DNA from: Ligustrum vulgare | Taxonomy: Eukaryota; Streptophyta; Magnoliopsida; Lamiales; Oleaceae | NCBI GenBank assembly: GCA_963555705.1 | Contig: OY743170.1 | Coordinates: forward strand, 16,165,596 to 16,229,595 | Reading direction: 5' to 3' | Length of the DNA: 64,000 bases | Shown: piece after piece, positions 36,501-47,102 of the stretch | Numbering within the stretch: position 1 is the stretch's first letter | Layout of the letters: the number at the start of each line of letters is the position of its first letter | The notes under the pieces: generated by a model | Databases searched by the model: none | What the model was told of the DNA's origin: nothing | The model's input: only the letters and a program-made list of their open reading frames with translations | Translations under genes and position numbers: made by a program

Positions 36501-38797
36501 GTCGGGTGGCAGCGCTTAACAGGTTCATGTCAAGAGCAGCTGACAAGTGTTTCCCCTTTTTCAGAATACTTAGGGGAAATAAGAACTTCGAGTGGAATGA
36601 GGAATGTGAGCATGCGCTACAACATCTGAAGGAGTCCCTAGCAACGCCTCTTGTACTTACAAAACAAAGTCCGGGAGATGTATTATTCCTATACTTGGCT
36701 GTCTCTCAAAATGCAATAAGCACAGTGCTCGTTAAAGAGGTTGGTCGAGCCCAGCAGCCTATATATTATGTCAGCAAAGTCCTCCTTGACGCCGAAACCC
36801 GTTACACCCTTGCAGAGCAATTGGCATTGGCACTAGTTGTAGCTGCAAGGAAGTTGATGCAGTACTTCCAATCACATACAATCATGGTACTTACAAATCA
36901 GCCCTTAAAGCATATACTTCAGAAGCCCGATGTATCCGGGAGATTGCTAAAATGGGCCATTGAACTTGGCGAGTTTGATATTGAGTTCAAGCCCCGACCA
37001 TCGATAAAGGCACAGGCCTTGGCGGACTTTATTGCGGAGCTCACACCAAGGCCTCGGGGGCCAGTAGATAGCCCGAGCATATCCGAGCGCTGTTGGAAAA
37101 ATTTTGTGGATGGGGCATCCAACTCCTCGGGCTCGGGTGCAGGGGTCATACTTATAAGCCCGGACCAACAGGTTGAAATACAGTGCGCTTTGAGATTTGA
37201 GTTTGAAACAACAAACAACGAAGCAGAATATGAAGCCGTCATCATTGGGCTTGAGGTCGCTCATGGCCTTGAACTTGATCATGTAAAGGTATACAGTGAT
37301 TCCCAGCTTGTGGTTGGGCAGATCGATGGCACATTCGAGAAGAAAGAGGAGAAGATGAGTTTGTACTGCATGTGTGTTCACGACCTTCAGAGGATGTTCG
37401 GAAGTTGCGAGATCCTGAAAATACCTAGATCAAAAAACATAAAAGCCGATTCACTATCTAGACTTGTGTTAATGAGTGTTGATAATCTGGAGAGAATGGT
37501 TCATATGAAATATGTGACGCACCCCAATATTGACCTGAGGCCTGCGATTATGGACATTGATCACGAGCCATCCTGGATGGACCCCATCACCAAGTTTTTA
37601 ACTGAAGAAAGTCTCCCCGGTGACCAGAGGGAGGCCAGGACCGTGAAACAAAGAGCAGCAAGGTACTGTATGATAAACAAAGTTCTTTTCAAAAGGAGTT
37701 TTACCTTGCCATATCTCAGATGTCTCAAATCTTCCGAAGCTGCTCAAGCTCTTGCAGAAGTACATGAAGGCATGTGTGGGAATCACCAGGGGGCTAGATC
37801 ATTAGCCCAAAGACTCCTCAGGTACGGATACTATTGGCCGACCACGAGGACAGATGCTGTAAATTATGTGAAGAAGTGTGACAAATGTCAGAGGCACGGA
37901 AATATCATACACCGACCAGCCGGAGATCAAACTCCTATTCCGTGTCTGGGACCGTTTGAACAGTAGGGGATCGATATCTTGGGCCCTTTCCCCATTGCAC
38001 GGGGATAGTTGAAGTTCATAGCAGTAGCAGTTGAATATTTCACAAAGTGGGTGGAGGCTGAACCTCTAGCAACAATTTCAGAATCCAAACTAAGATCTTT
38101 CGTTTGGAAATCTATCATATGCAGGTTTGGTCTACCGAGAGTATTGATAACGGACAATGGCAGGCAGTTTGATAATGCACAGTTCAAAAAATTTTGTGCA
38201 AGTCTTCATATTGATCATCGTCGGACATCAGTTGCACACCCCCAGAGTAATGGGCTCGCAGAAGTGACGAACAGGATAATACTCCAAGACCTTCGCACGA
38301 GGATAGGAGATGCACGAGGATCTTGGCTCGAGGAACTACCGGCCATACTTTGGTCTTACAGGACCACACACCGAACAGCTACTGGGGAGACTCCATTCAT
38401 GCTCACCTTCGGGATAGAGGCAACAATCCCCATTGAAGTAGGCATGCCCAGTTACAGGTGTCTTTTCCCAAATATGGAAGGGGAATGTACGGGCGAGCAC
38501 CTTGACTTGCTCGAGGAAGTTCGTGAGCAGGCAAGCACGAGGATAGCATCATACTAGAGTAGAGCGACCAAATACTTCAACAGCAAGGTCACACCAAGGA
38601 AGTTTAGGGCAGGAGATCTTGTGCTGAGGAAAGCAGAAGCAGCTGGTCATCCACCAGGCAAGCTCGGGGTAACTTGGGAAGGACCATATGAAGTTATACG
38701 ACAGACCCGAGGAGGATCATACAGTCTTCGGGGTCTTACAGGAACGCCACTACCAAGAACTTGGAATGCAGACAACCTGAAAATCTACTACAAGTAG
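33527..38797 (+). pseudogene. Tat gag-pol polyprotein with three amber codons
   Basis: One frame of 1757 codons runs from ATG 33527 to TAG 38795, broken only by TAG at 37964, 38006 and 38555. Domains by residue: gag about 160-310; a CDFHRGHGHTTETC box near 415; protease with RRILVDNGSAANVLS near 540; RT about 750-940 with YVDDMVVKS near 906; RNase H about 1040-1160; a second, archaeal-type RNase H about 1185-1310 (FVDGASNSSGSGAGV, SDSQLV); integrase zinc box about 1410-1450. The integrase core follows (TDNGRQF, then HPQSNGLAEVTNR). The ambers replace a probable Trp (before GIDILGPFP) and probable Gln codons. It is otherwise intact. Confidence 0.93.
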
Positions 38798-38932
38798 CAA
38801 AGTCAAACTTTGTAGTTCGTTCGCTTTAATTTTCAGTACATTTCATTTTTAATTTCAGTCACGGCCTGCGAGCCAACTCTTATTTCCCCAAAGACATGTA
38901 AATAAAAGATATTTTTCTCCAATTATGTTGTT

Positions 38933-39325
38933 GAAGCACGCAAAGCCTTCCCCACGAGGAAGCATGCAAAGCCTTCCTCACGAGGAAGCACGCAATGCCT
39001 TCCCCCCAAGGAAGCACGCAAAGCCTTCCCCACGAGGAAGCACGCAAAGTCTTCCCCACGAGGAAGCACGCAATGCCTTCCCCCCGAGGAAGCACGCAAA
39101 GCCTTACCCACAAGCAAGCACTCGAAAGCCTTCCCCACGAGGAAGCATTCAAAACCTTGCCCACAAGCAAGAACTCGAAAGCCTTCCCCACAAGGAAGCA
39201 CACAAAACCTTGCCCATGAGCAAGAACTCGAAAGCCTTCCCCACGAGGAAGCACACAAAACCTTGCCCACGAGCAAGAACTCGAAAGCCTTCCCCACGAG
39301 GAAGCACACAAAACCTTTCCCGTGA
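38933..39325. repeat. 26-bp minisatellite in Tat 3' region
   Basis: About 15 units of GAAGCACGCAAAGCCTTCCC plus CACGAG. Later units alternate with a longer CAAGCAAGAACTCGAAAGCC form. Tandem repeats between pol and the 3' LTR are a known hypervariable feature of Tat elements and a source of plant satellites. The frames across it are repeat artefacts. Confidence 0.95.
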
Positions 39326-39434
39326 GCATAAAAAGGCTGACCTGGAGTCAAACATCACGACGATTAACCCCGAGCATCATCGATAACACTTCCGTCATAA
39401 ATACGGTTCTTATTGATCGGGGTTAGTTACTGTT

Positions 39435-39680
39435 CGGGGTTAGAACGTGATGTTCATTACTAATCCATTGCTCGGGGTTATTACTTGATTATTATCATTA
39501 ATCCCTTGATCGGGGTTAGAACGTGACGTTCATTACTAATCCATTGCTCGGGGTTATTACTTGATTATTATTATTAATCCCATGTTCGGGGTTAGAACGT
39601 GACGTTCATTACTAATCCATTGCTCGGGGTTATTACTTGATTATTATCATTAATCCCTTGATCGGGGTTAGAACGTGTAG
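39435..39680. repeat. 76-bp tandem repeat, three units
   Basis: CGGGGTTAGAACGTGA starts at 39435, 39511, 39587 and (partial) 39663, a constant 76-bp spacing. It lies between the 26-bp minisatellite and the antisense gene. Confidence 0.9.
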
Positions 39681-39779
39681 CTCATACAACCACTGCTCAT
39701 ACACTATTGATGTTCAAAACACAAAATATTTCAATTATATAATATGTTCGGTACAAAAAGAGGGGTGGGGATACAAAAT

Positions 39780-41583
39780 CTAGCTCGGGGCATTGGTGTC
39801 ATCGGGCTCGTCATCATTACCATCTTCTTCCCCTTCCTCGGACTCCGACAGGACCAGACCCTCCGTGACGTCGGGGTCGGCCCTAAGATCCTCAGGTCGG
39901 GCCTCAGCTCCTTTCACTCGTAAAAGAGCTCGTGCCTGTTTAAATGCGTAATTGTACGAGCCTGAGGCATATTCGCCTTGCATGAGAGAGAATTCAGCTG
40001 ATTTTTTAAAATTATCAACTGCTAAAGCACGAGCAGTTTCAGCTGCCGACAATTTCTCCACAAAATCCTTTTGAGATCGCTCGAGCTCAAGTCGTAGCTC
40101 TTCAGCCTCGTCCTCTGCCTCCCTGAGCTTTGTTTTCAGAGCTTCGTGCTCGAACTTGGTCTTTTTCTGTTCATCCTCGAGCTCTCTGACCCTTATTTCC
40201 CGTCGTGCAATGGAACGCCCAAGACCCTCGACCTTATCTTCATCGTCGATGGCCTTAAGTGCGAGCCCTTGAGCAATACTTAGGGCCTGCACGTAAAAAT
40301 CTTCCGTTAGCTCGTGCAATAAAGATAACGAATTTAACTATCAATTACCTTAGTGAAGTAAGCCTCGAGGTGCTTGATGCCTGTGTTCGGAGGAACCTCG
40401 TTCCTATACTTGGAAACAACGTCAGGTGCCTGAGAAGAGGCCAGTATAGGGTCATCATCAAGATCAATAAAATCGGCAGGAGGTGCCTGATTGGTCGGGG
40501 ATGCACGAGGAGGAGGAGGGGGAGGAAAATCCTGCACATCCTCGTCCCTGAGCAATGTATTGGACCCTTCCCCGGGTCCGCTGGCCACATGCCTTGGTCG
40601 TTTCTTTGTCTTCTTGGTCGGGGTCTCCCACCAGCTCCCCCGGACTTCCCCTGTATGAAGTTCTTGAGCGAAGAAGGATCAAACGTCATTGTGTTTTCTA
40701 CAAAAACACAAGTCATTAGCACAAGCATTGTATGAAAAAATCATAGTAAAGAGGAAGGGCCGACCTCCTACCCCCGAAGTTCCTGACTCCAGCAAGGTCG
40801 AGGACTTCATCCCCGAGCATATCATCCAAATTATCAACCATAGGCTCAAGGGCCTCGAGCAGTTGTCTATCACGCTCTAACACCTTAAAATAAGCCTGAC
40901 CCTCATTAAACTTCCCGGTATCAGGCACGACCCAGCTCGTCCAAAAGGGATGCCCGGGCTCTTGGGGGGGTAACGTAAAAGTATCTCTCCTTCCAACCCC
41001 GAAGAGAACTAGGCATCCTTGGAAATTTAAACCTACCCCGACTAGAAAGATAGGCATAGCATGAAAAATGAGGAAGTTGTTTTAGCTCGAACACCATTCT
41101 ACAGAGGTCTAGTCGGGGCTGTATTCCCAAAATCCTAAATGTGATAAAAAAATATACGAGCATTCTCCAGCCGTTGGGCACTAGTTGCCCTGGGCACATG
41201 GAGTGTTCGACCAGGAATCCTATAAAAAAAGAGTGCAAGGGCCACCTAAGCCCAGCCTTCAACGCGTCCCTATAAACTAAAAATTCCCCATCCCGGGCTG
41301 TTACAATCCTATCCTCGGGGGTGGGAGTCCTGACATCGCACCTGGGCATTAACTCAAACTCCCTCGCGACCTCAATAACCTTATGCTCTTTGTATATGCA
41401 CCTAAGGTCGGGGTATGTTAGCGGAGCATCATCATCTTCAAGAGCCCGGGGCCTAACATCAACAGGGTCCACCATAGGGATCATGGTATTTCCTATCTCC
41501 TCCAACCTAACCTGCTCGCTATTCGAACTGCTAGAGCTATTCGAGCTACTACTATTACTAGTTGAACTACTGCTGCTAGACAT
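39780..41583 (-). pseudogene. Antisense accessory gene of the Tat element (gypsy-type transposase_28 domain)
   Basis: The gene lies on the strand opposite gag-pol. Exon 1 starts at 41583 with a Ser-rich N-terminus and contains LRWPLHSFFIGFLVEHSMCP, then GWRMLVYFF and GWKERYFYV. This is the 'putative gypsy type transposon' domain known from plant Tat-type antisense ORFs. A 1-base change in the run of seven G (plus strand, 40968-40975) shifts the frame. Coding continues as LPPQEPGHPFWTSW to about 40782. Introns are inferred at about 40781-40704 and about 40343-40290. The last exon (to 39780) is a Glu/Lys-rich coiled coil with an acidic end. Its function is unknown. Confidence 0.75.
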
Positions 41584-42579
41584 TTCCTAAGGGAACGACT
41601 AGAAATTTATAACTTCAAAGGCTCAAAGATCTTACCTCGACCGAAGATTAACTAAGGAACGAACTTCTAAGCCCCAAGCACGAACTCTGTGATCTCTCTC
41701 TTAAAGGCAAAAGTAAAGTGGCGAATGAAGAAGGCTCCCCATTTATAGTGGGTAAGTGCACGAATACCAACGGTCGGGTGATCTGAGCCATAAACGACGC
41801 CACATGTCATCCATCTATGGCCCACGTGTCCTGCCAAACGTCACGTCGTCTCGGAACGACGTGTCACATGTCAGAAACCCTCCCAAGCGCCACGTCACCC
41901 CCGAACCATTTTCATGATAGATCAATGGCGCATCCACGCTCTTCCAGAGCTTGAGCATGGATGCGCGGGGGCCAGTGATGAACAATAATTTTGCTCGAAC
42001 ACGATCGTGATACGTATGCCCCGACCACGACCAAGCATGGCCTGGCGATTGTCTCCTGCCCGAGCCTTGTTTATCCCCGAGGAATATATATCCCCGAGGA
42101 GTATATGTCCCTGAGGATCCACATTCCTTCAACGTGTCCACGATATCCTCGGGGGACTTTATGCTCGGGGGTGGCTCATACATCCCCGAATATAATCTGG
42201 TCCAACTTCTGGGACCTGCATCTTCCTAGTCCTAAAAGGACTTGTCCTTTGGAATCCCTTTAGGGTTTGCAACCTCATCCCTAAAAATTAGGAAGATGAT
42301 TCCTAACAGTACTCAACCAACAAAGGTATTTCAGTCCAATTACAACTCGTCTATATATCTCTATAAATACATAACTCTCAATCACAATTCAGGTACACAA
42401 TTATCTCTACAATTTATAACCTCTTGCATAAATTTTCTCCTTCCTCTTTACTGACTTAAGCATCGGAGGAGCGACGAGGACACACCTCCTCGCCTTTATT
42501 GCAGGTATTCGGAGATCCAGTTCGTGCTAGTTTATTGCTCAAGCTCGAAATATTTCAGGTGCGATTTTTAGCATCATCA

Positions 42580-43234
42580 CACAACATGATTTTTTGATCG
42601 ATTTCCCACAGACGGTGCCAATGTTGATGCAAAATATTCGCACCTATAATTTCTTGAGCTTGACCAGCCAATAAACACGATCTGGGTCTTCGGGTACCTG
42701 CAACAAAGGCGATGAGGTGTGATATCGTCGCCCCTCCGATGCTTAAGTCAGTGATCGAAAATAAATATTATGAGTAAGGCATGTAGACTTGTAAAATAAT
42801 TGTGTACCTGAATAATGGTTGGAGACCCTGTATTTATAGGGATAAGTAGTGTATTTCAAGTAGGATTAGATTACCCAAATCGTTTGGAGATTTAGGAGTT
42901 TTATTAGACATATGAGTCTTGATAATGAGATTATGATAATATTGTAATAGTTGTGTTGGAATAGGATTTGTGGACTAAGAATCCTTTTGATGTTAGGATG
43001 TTGATTAGCACTTGAGAATGATTGACTCTGAACCCATCTCGAATGAATGAGTCCGAGCTAAGGTCCACGAACATTTAAGTTTTACGTGTGTATCAAGATA
43101 GTGTTCGGAATATGTACTCTTCGGGACTTATAGGTTGTTCGAGGGTACCAAAATATAATATGAGATAATAATTACATGTTCGGGTTCGAGGCTTTTGTGA
43201 GGGTTCGGGTATAAACAAAATTTGTACTCATCAA
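42580..43234 (-). mobile_element. 5' LTR and primer-binding site of a minus-strand Tat-like element
   Basis: The LTR is 42625-43234 (minus orientation, TGATGAGTACAAA to ATATTTTGCATCA). It is followed on its inner side by a primer-binding site whose minus-strand reading is TTGGCACCGTCTGTGGGAA (42606-42624). The inner side is then cut at 42585 by the insertion of the plus-strand Tat element. A TATA-like CCCTATAAATACAGGG on the minus strand at about 42825-42842 fits a U3 promoter. The partner LTR was not found. Confidence 0.75.
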
Positions 43235-43236
43235 TG

Positions 43237-43274
<38 letters not shown>

Positions 43275-43515
43275 GCCAAAAAACTTCGAACTTTAGATAT
43301 TGGTTTTACTGATGACAATAGAATATCATACGCGAAAAGGAGGGAGAATTTCGTACCTAACCTTTCCAAATGAATTGCTGAATACACTGTAATGGAAGTC
43401 AGGAGACGTCGGGGATTAAAGCATAAAGGAAAGGAAAGAGTACTACTCCGAATACAAGTAATGCAAAATTGCAAATCCTATTAAAAAGCAGGCAAAGTAC
43501 AAAGCAAACCGATAA
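43235..43515. other. Spacer with (ATT)n microsatellite
   Basis: An (ATT)n run lies at 43237-43275. The rest has no recognised gene. It includes the 3' flank of the dehydrin gene. Confidence 0.6.
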
Positions 43516-43516
43516 A

Positions 43517-43522
43517 TTTATT
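43517..43522 (-). terminator. Poly(A) signal of the dehydrin gene
   Basis: AATAAA on the minus strand, about 30 bp beyond the stop codon of the dehydrin-like gene. Confidence 0.45.
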
Positions 43523-43552
43523 TCTTGATTTATACAGAAAATATGTATGAAT

Positions 43553-43828
43553 TCAATCACTATCACCCCCGCTGTCGCTGCTGCTACAGCTGCTGGTATT
43601 CTCTTCTTCTTTCTGATTATTTTCCTTTTCCTTTTTCTTTTTCTTTTCCTTTTCCTTTTTCTGTTCCTTTACCTTTTTTTTCTCTTTCCTCTTCTTTTTC
43701 TTGTCTTCAATCTTGTTCTTGATTCTGTCCATCAACCCTTTCTTGGGCTCACCCTCGTACGGCGTCTCGACTTCCTTGGAACCTCCTACATGGAGCTTCT
43801 CCTCAATTTTACGAATGATGTTTGACAT
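43553..43828 (-). CDS. KS-type dehydrin-like protein
   Basis: A single exon of 91 codons. Met at 43828 (MSNIIRKIEEKLHVGG) is preferred over the Met two codons upstream at 43834, because KS dehydrins such as HIRD11 start in this way. Residues about 26-41 (EPKKGLMDRIKNKIED) form a K-segment, the amphipathic helix that binds membranes and proteins under water loss. A very Lys/Glu-rich tail follows. The C-terminus SSCSSSDSGGDSD is an S-segment, the phosphorylated Ser tract, giving the K-then-S order of this subclass. Dehydrins protect cells in drought and cold. Some in this class bind metals through His, but only one His is present here. It is the only convincing host gene in the window. Confidence 0.65.
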   Translation of the reverse strand: MSNIIRKIEEKLHVGGSKEVETPYEGEPKKGLMDRIKNKIEDKKKKRKEKKKVKEQKKEKEKKKKKEKENNQKEEENTSSCSSSDSGGDSD

Positions 43829-43895
43829 TTTCAATCTAATTTTTACTGTAACAAATTTGTATCAACTTTGATATGATCTGAAGACATTTCAAGTG

Positions 43896-43905
43896 TATAT
43901 TTATA
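43896..43905 (-). promoter_or_regulatory. TATA box of the dehydrin gene
   Basis: TATAAATATA on the minus strand, 68 bp upstream of the chosen ATG. The LTR element inserted about 165 bp further upstream, so much of the ancestral promoter has been pushed more than 6 kb away. Confidence 0.6.
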
Positions 43906-44154
43906 ATAAAGGGAGAGAGGGAGACTTTGATTAGTGTTTGATACAGCTAATTGGTGTATATAAATTATGAACCTCAATGAACTTTCAATTCCGTGCATGT
44001 CCATCATGTTTTAGGTGGCACGATTTATCAATAATAAATTAAATCATAATGCAGGTTTTAGCTAATACATGTTATAAATAATGTATATATGTGAATGACA
44101 TTACCATTATATCCCTGTAAACTTTACAATATTACGATTGTGCCATTGTCCACT

Positions 44155-44166
44155 CCTATAAATAGG
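44155..44166 (+). promoter_or_regulatory. LTR TATA box
   Basis: CCTATAAATAGG, a palindromic TATA box in the 5' LTR, with an identical copy in the 3' LTR near 50275. It would drive the sense genomic RNA. Confidence 0.65.
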
Positions 44167-44436
44167 AGCCTATACTTACCAATTTATTACACCAATTCTT
44201 GAAGAGAAATTCTCTCCTCTAAACTCTCTCCATTTCTCTCTCTATGTTGTTCTTATGATTTCGATGATTTTATAACACGTTATCAGCACGAGTCTCTAAC
44301 CAATTGAGTAATAACGGGAGTATGCTCTACAGTTGCATCTAAATGATGAGCCTCTGTATCAGAAACCTGATTATTACTAACCAATGTTTCCTTTTCTCTC
44401 AAACTGAAAAAGAATGATTCTGGCCGATCCAGATAT

Positions 44437-44798
44437 CCGATCGACGATCGGCCACCGCCATCAGAACGGGCTTGTCAAGGAGAAGACTCGCCTAAAATTT
44501 GGCGCAGAACCAACGGCTGAAACAAAAGATATCGACCGAAGAAGAAAATCTGAAAAACTGTGCAAAAACAGATATCTGACCGAAAATTGAAATGCTTATT
44601 CCCGACGATTCTGAACTCCGATCGACGATCGGCCAGCGGGATATCAACGGGTTTTTCTAGGAGAAGACTCGACTGAAATTTGACGCAAATCCAACGGTTA
44701 AAACGGAAGTTATTGTCCGGAGAAGAAGATGCTGGCGGACTGAAAAATGATGATTCCGGCCAAACGGTTGATCTTTTGGAAAATCGGAGACCACCGGC
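44437..44798. repeat. 181-bp tandem duplication in the element leader
   Basis: CCGATCGACGATCGGCCA starts at 44437 and 44618. Each copy continues with a diverged GGAGAAGACTCG(c/a)C phrase and a CCAACGG phrase. The segment follows the 5' LTR and is noncoding. Confidence 0.8.
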
Positions 44799-45221
44799 AT
44801 GTTCAGGACGCCGAGGCACATATTATGGTGATGGGTTAATTTTTCCGATCACCGGCGCTTGGCGGCCGGCGGCGGCGGCGCGTGGCGGATCCGGCGATGA
44901 CGAAAGGCAGTTTGTCCGTTTTGATGAATTGGATTTTTCTATGATCTTATTTTTCTGTTTTGTGCAGTTTTTAAAATATTCCGGCGGTCGAACATGGCGG
45001 TTTTCTTAAAAACTGTTTTTGGAGCAATCCTGACGAGATTTTGAACTTCGGACCAAAAGTAAGTTTGTTCTAAATTAAATTTTAAACCTATTGACGGTTT
45101 CAATTTATTCATATGAGCAATATATTAAAATATGGACGATTTTGCCCTTAATAATACATACAAGTATAATAATCGTAAATTAACGATTAATATGTGATCA
45201 ATTGAATTATATTATGCTGCC

Positions 45222-45395
45222 ACCTACATGGTTGGTTTTACCACCTACATGGTTGGCTTTACCCGGTTTAATTATTTCATTATGTCGATTCCGCCTATAT
45301 GGCCGGTTTAATTGTTTCATCTCGTTGATACCGTCTATATGGCTGGTTTAATTATTTCATCACGTTGACACCGCCTATATGGTCGGTATATCAAT
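45222..45395. repeat. About 48-bp tandem repeat (TATATGG-type)
   Basis: Four to five copies of a (C)CGCCTATATGG(c/t)CGGT phrase, several followed by TTAATTATTTCAT. The inverted LOG copy has the matching repeats at 3640-3800. Confidence 0.8.
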
Positions 45396-45540
45396 TGAAT
45401 ACATATAAACACCTCAGTTGTTGGTTAATTCTAACATATTAGAGGGTTGTTGTCAACATATATACTTGGTGGTATAACCCCAGTATCGTTATTGTTAATA
45501 TATATATACAATATTATTGTTATTTGATACTTCATTAAAT

Positions 45541-45929
45541 GATACCAGAAGTTATCAATACTAAAGTTAAAAAATATTTTATCAAATGATACCAGAAGTT
45601 ATCATTACCAAAAGGTTGATAAATATTAATAAAATGTTTTATCCAATGGTACCAGAAGTTACCAATATCTGAATTTGAATGGGTGGATGAAAATTATTCA
45701 ACAAGAGAATGTTGATGTATGATAAGATAATATCACATGATAGCACGGATATAGCTAATGTGAAAATAATCTCATCAGTATTATGAGATGAATGTTAGAT
45801 GATAAGTGCCTGGAAAAGTTCTTGCACGAGCACTTATATATTCCAGAAGAAGTACATATTTACTCCAGAAGAAGTAAAAATTATCATCTAAACATACTGA
45901 AATGATATTATTATTGCTCCTGAAGAAGC
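45541..45929 (+). repeat. Hairpin repeats, set 1
   Basis: Stem-loops with a CAGAA or CTGAA loop: GATACCAGAAGTTATC (45541 and 45588), GGTACCAGAAGTTACC (45648), TACTCCAGAAGAAGTA (45861) and GCTCCTGAAGAAGC (45916). Each stem closes with C-G, and each of these has a one-base bulge after the closing pair. Stem sequences differ between units but stay complementary. Confidence 0.75.
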
Positions 45930-45989
45930 ATAAACGAGACATACATGCAAAATGCAAAAGGGGAAAACATTTATGATCCTCAAAATTAG

Positions 45990-46195
45990 AGATGTGTTTC
46001 GGGAGTAGCCGTATCCTACCACCTCTGACCTTTTGAGGAAATAAAGAAAAAAGTGTGTTTCAAGAGTAAGAAATACTCCATACTCTACCACTTTAAATCT
46101 TTGAGGTACACAAGATTAATACATTGATAAAATCCTAGAAATTTATGGTGTGTCTCAAGAGTGAGAATACTCCGTACTCTACCACCACCTATTCT
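45990..46195. repeat. Three copies of CTCAAGAGTxAGAATACTCC
   Basis: Phrases of the form GTGTxTCAAGAGTAAG...ACTCCGTACTCTACCACC occur three times (about 45995, 46055 and 46150), just past the LOG stop codon. The inverted copy has the same three at 2943-3130. Confidence 0.8.
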
Positions 46196-46200
46196 AGAGT

Positions 46201-46854
46201 TCACAAAGATAAATTTACATTAACCGGACTCCATTTTCGCTTGATTCCCCTTCCTTGCGACCAATCTATCTTTACTCCTGCTGGATCTTGTATTGGAATA
46301 TATGATTGCAACTTATCCAGCAGTTCCTCGATAGTAGGAGCAGAAATAAGGATTCTCCTAGAAAATGGAGATATGAATCCCTGTTCCACAGCATAATCAA
46401 GAAATGTTAGCAAACCATCAAAGAAATTGTTTACATTTAAAAGCCCTATAGGCTTAGTATGGAGATCTAGTTGAGCCCATGAAGTAATATTAAAGATTTC
46501 TTCTAAAGTACCAAAACCTCCAGGCAGGGCTATGAAGGCATCAGAACCATATAACATGCAAGTTATGCGTTCATGGATAGATAAGGTTTGTACTTCATGT
46601 CCTCGTGTTTTGCCTGCAATATCAGCTAAAGGAGTAGGTATAACACCTATCACTCTTGCTTTCTCTACTAGAGCGGATTGTGAAACACAACCCATCAATC
46701 CACTGCTACCTCCTCCATACACGAGAGTGATACCTTTCTCTCCCAATTTCTTTCCTAAATCCACGGCTGCTTCTAGATACCCAAAACCTTTTCCCACTTT
46801 TGATCCACAAAATACACAGATAGTTTTGATCTGTCGAAATTTTGGTCCTTCCAT
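46201..46854 (-). CDS. LOG-like cytokinin riboside 5'-monophosphate phosphoribohydrolase
   Basis: A complete intronless frame of 217 residues. LOG enzymes release active cytokinin bases from nucleotide precursors in the cytosol. The protein shows KTICVFCGSKVGK, the nucleotide-binding LVYGGGSSGLMG (residues about 45-56), an IHERITCM block that keeps the active-site Arg, and LPGGFGTLEE (about 115-124) with its catalytic Glu. The motif is normally PGGYGTLEE, so Tyr is Phe here, and the Lys usual after HER is Ile. Length is close to the family's usual 200-220. Lack of introns points to capture of a spliced transcript. It lies antisense to the carrier element and downstream of the Cys-rich gene on the same strand. 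It is intact, but whether it is expressed cannot be judged. Confidence 0.88.
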   Translation of the reverse strand: MEGPKFRQIKTICVFCGSKVGKGFGYLEAAVDLGKKLGEKGITLVYGGGSSGLMGCVSQSALVEKARVIGVIPTPLADIAGKTRGHEVQTLSIHERITCMLYGSDAFIALPGGFGTLEEIFNITSWAQLDLHTKPIGLLNVNNFFDGLLTFLDYAVEQGFISPFSRRILISAPTIEELLDKLQSYIPIQDPAGVKIDWSQGRGIKRKWSPVNVNLSL

Positions 46855-46914
46855 TTTTGAAAGTAAAGAAGGAAAATGTTATTTTGGGATGCATGAACTA
46901 TGAAAAATGTTTGG

Positions 46915-46924
46915 CTATTTAAAA
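46915..46924 (-). promoter_or_regulatory. TATA-like box before LOG
   Basis: TTTTAAATAG on the minus strand, about 60 bp upstream of the LOG ATG. The same nine bases TTTAAATAG precede the Cys-rich gene. Confidence 0.35.
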
Positions 46925-47102
46925 CCGAAAAACTTCACTATTTACTGGTCGTTTTTCGAAAAAGTGAAGATTTACTTTTGACAAAATCATCCTACTCACC
47001 TTTCGGCGATTTAATATTTTTAACCAGCCTTTATCAAAACTCGTGAAAGGAAACAGAAAAAATATTTTATATGTGCATATATATCAAATGATTTACCTTG
47101 TA

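Larger units (their letters stand above)
32886..42579 (+). mobile_element. Tat-lineage Ty3/gypsy element, nearly complete
   Basis: LTRs lie at 32886-33492 and 41976-42579 (607 and 604 bp, TGATGAACAATAATT to TTTAGCATCATCA), with TSD CACAA at 32881-32885 and 42580-42584. The primer-binding site TTGGCGCCGTCTGTGGGA follows the 5' LTR, and a G-rich polypurine tract (GCGCGGGGGCCAG) precedes the 3' LTR. The order gag, protease, RT, RNase H, second archaeal-type RNase H, integrase is diagnostic of the Tat lineage. Between pol and the 3' LTR are tandem repeats and an antisense accessory gene. The LTRs are very similar, indicating a fairly recent insertion. Confidence 0.95.

Noticed and set aside
38880..39386. 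Long frames on both strands over the Tat 3' region
   Set aside because: The 26-bp minisatellite gives open frames on both strands; no start context or domain.
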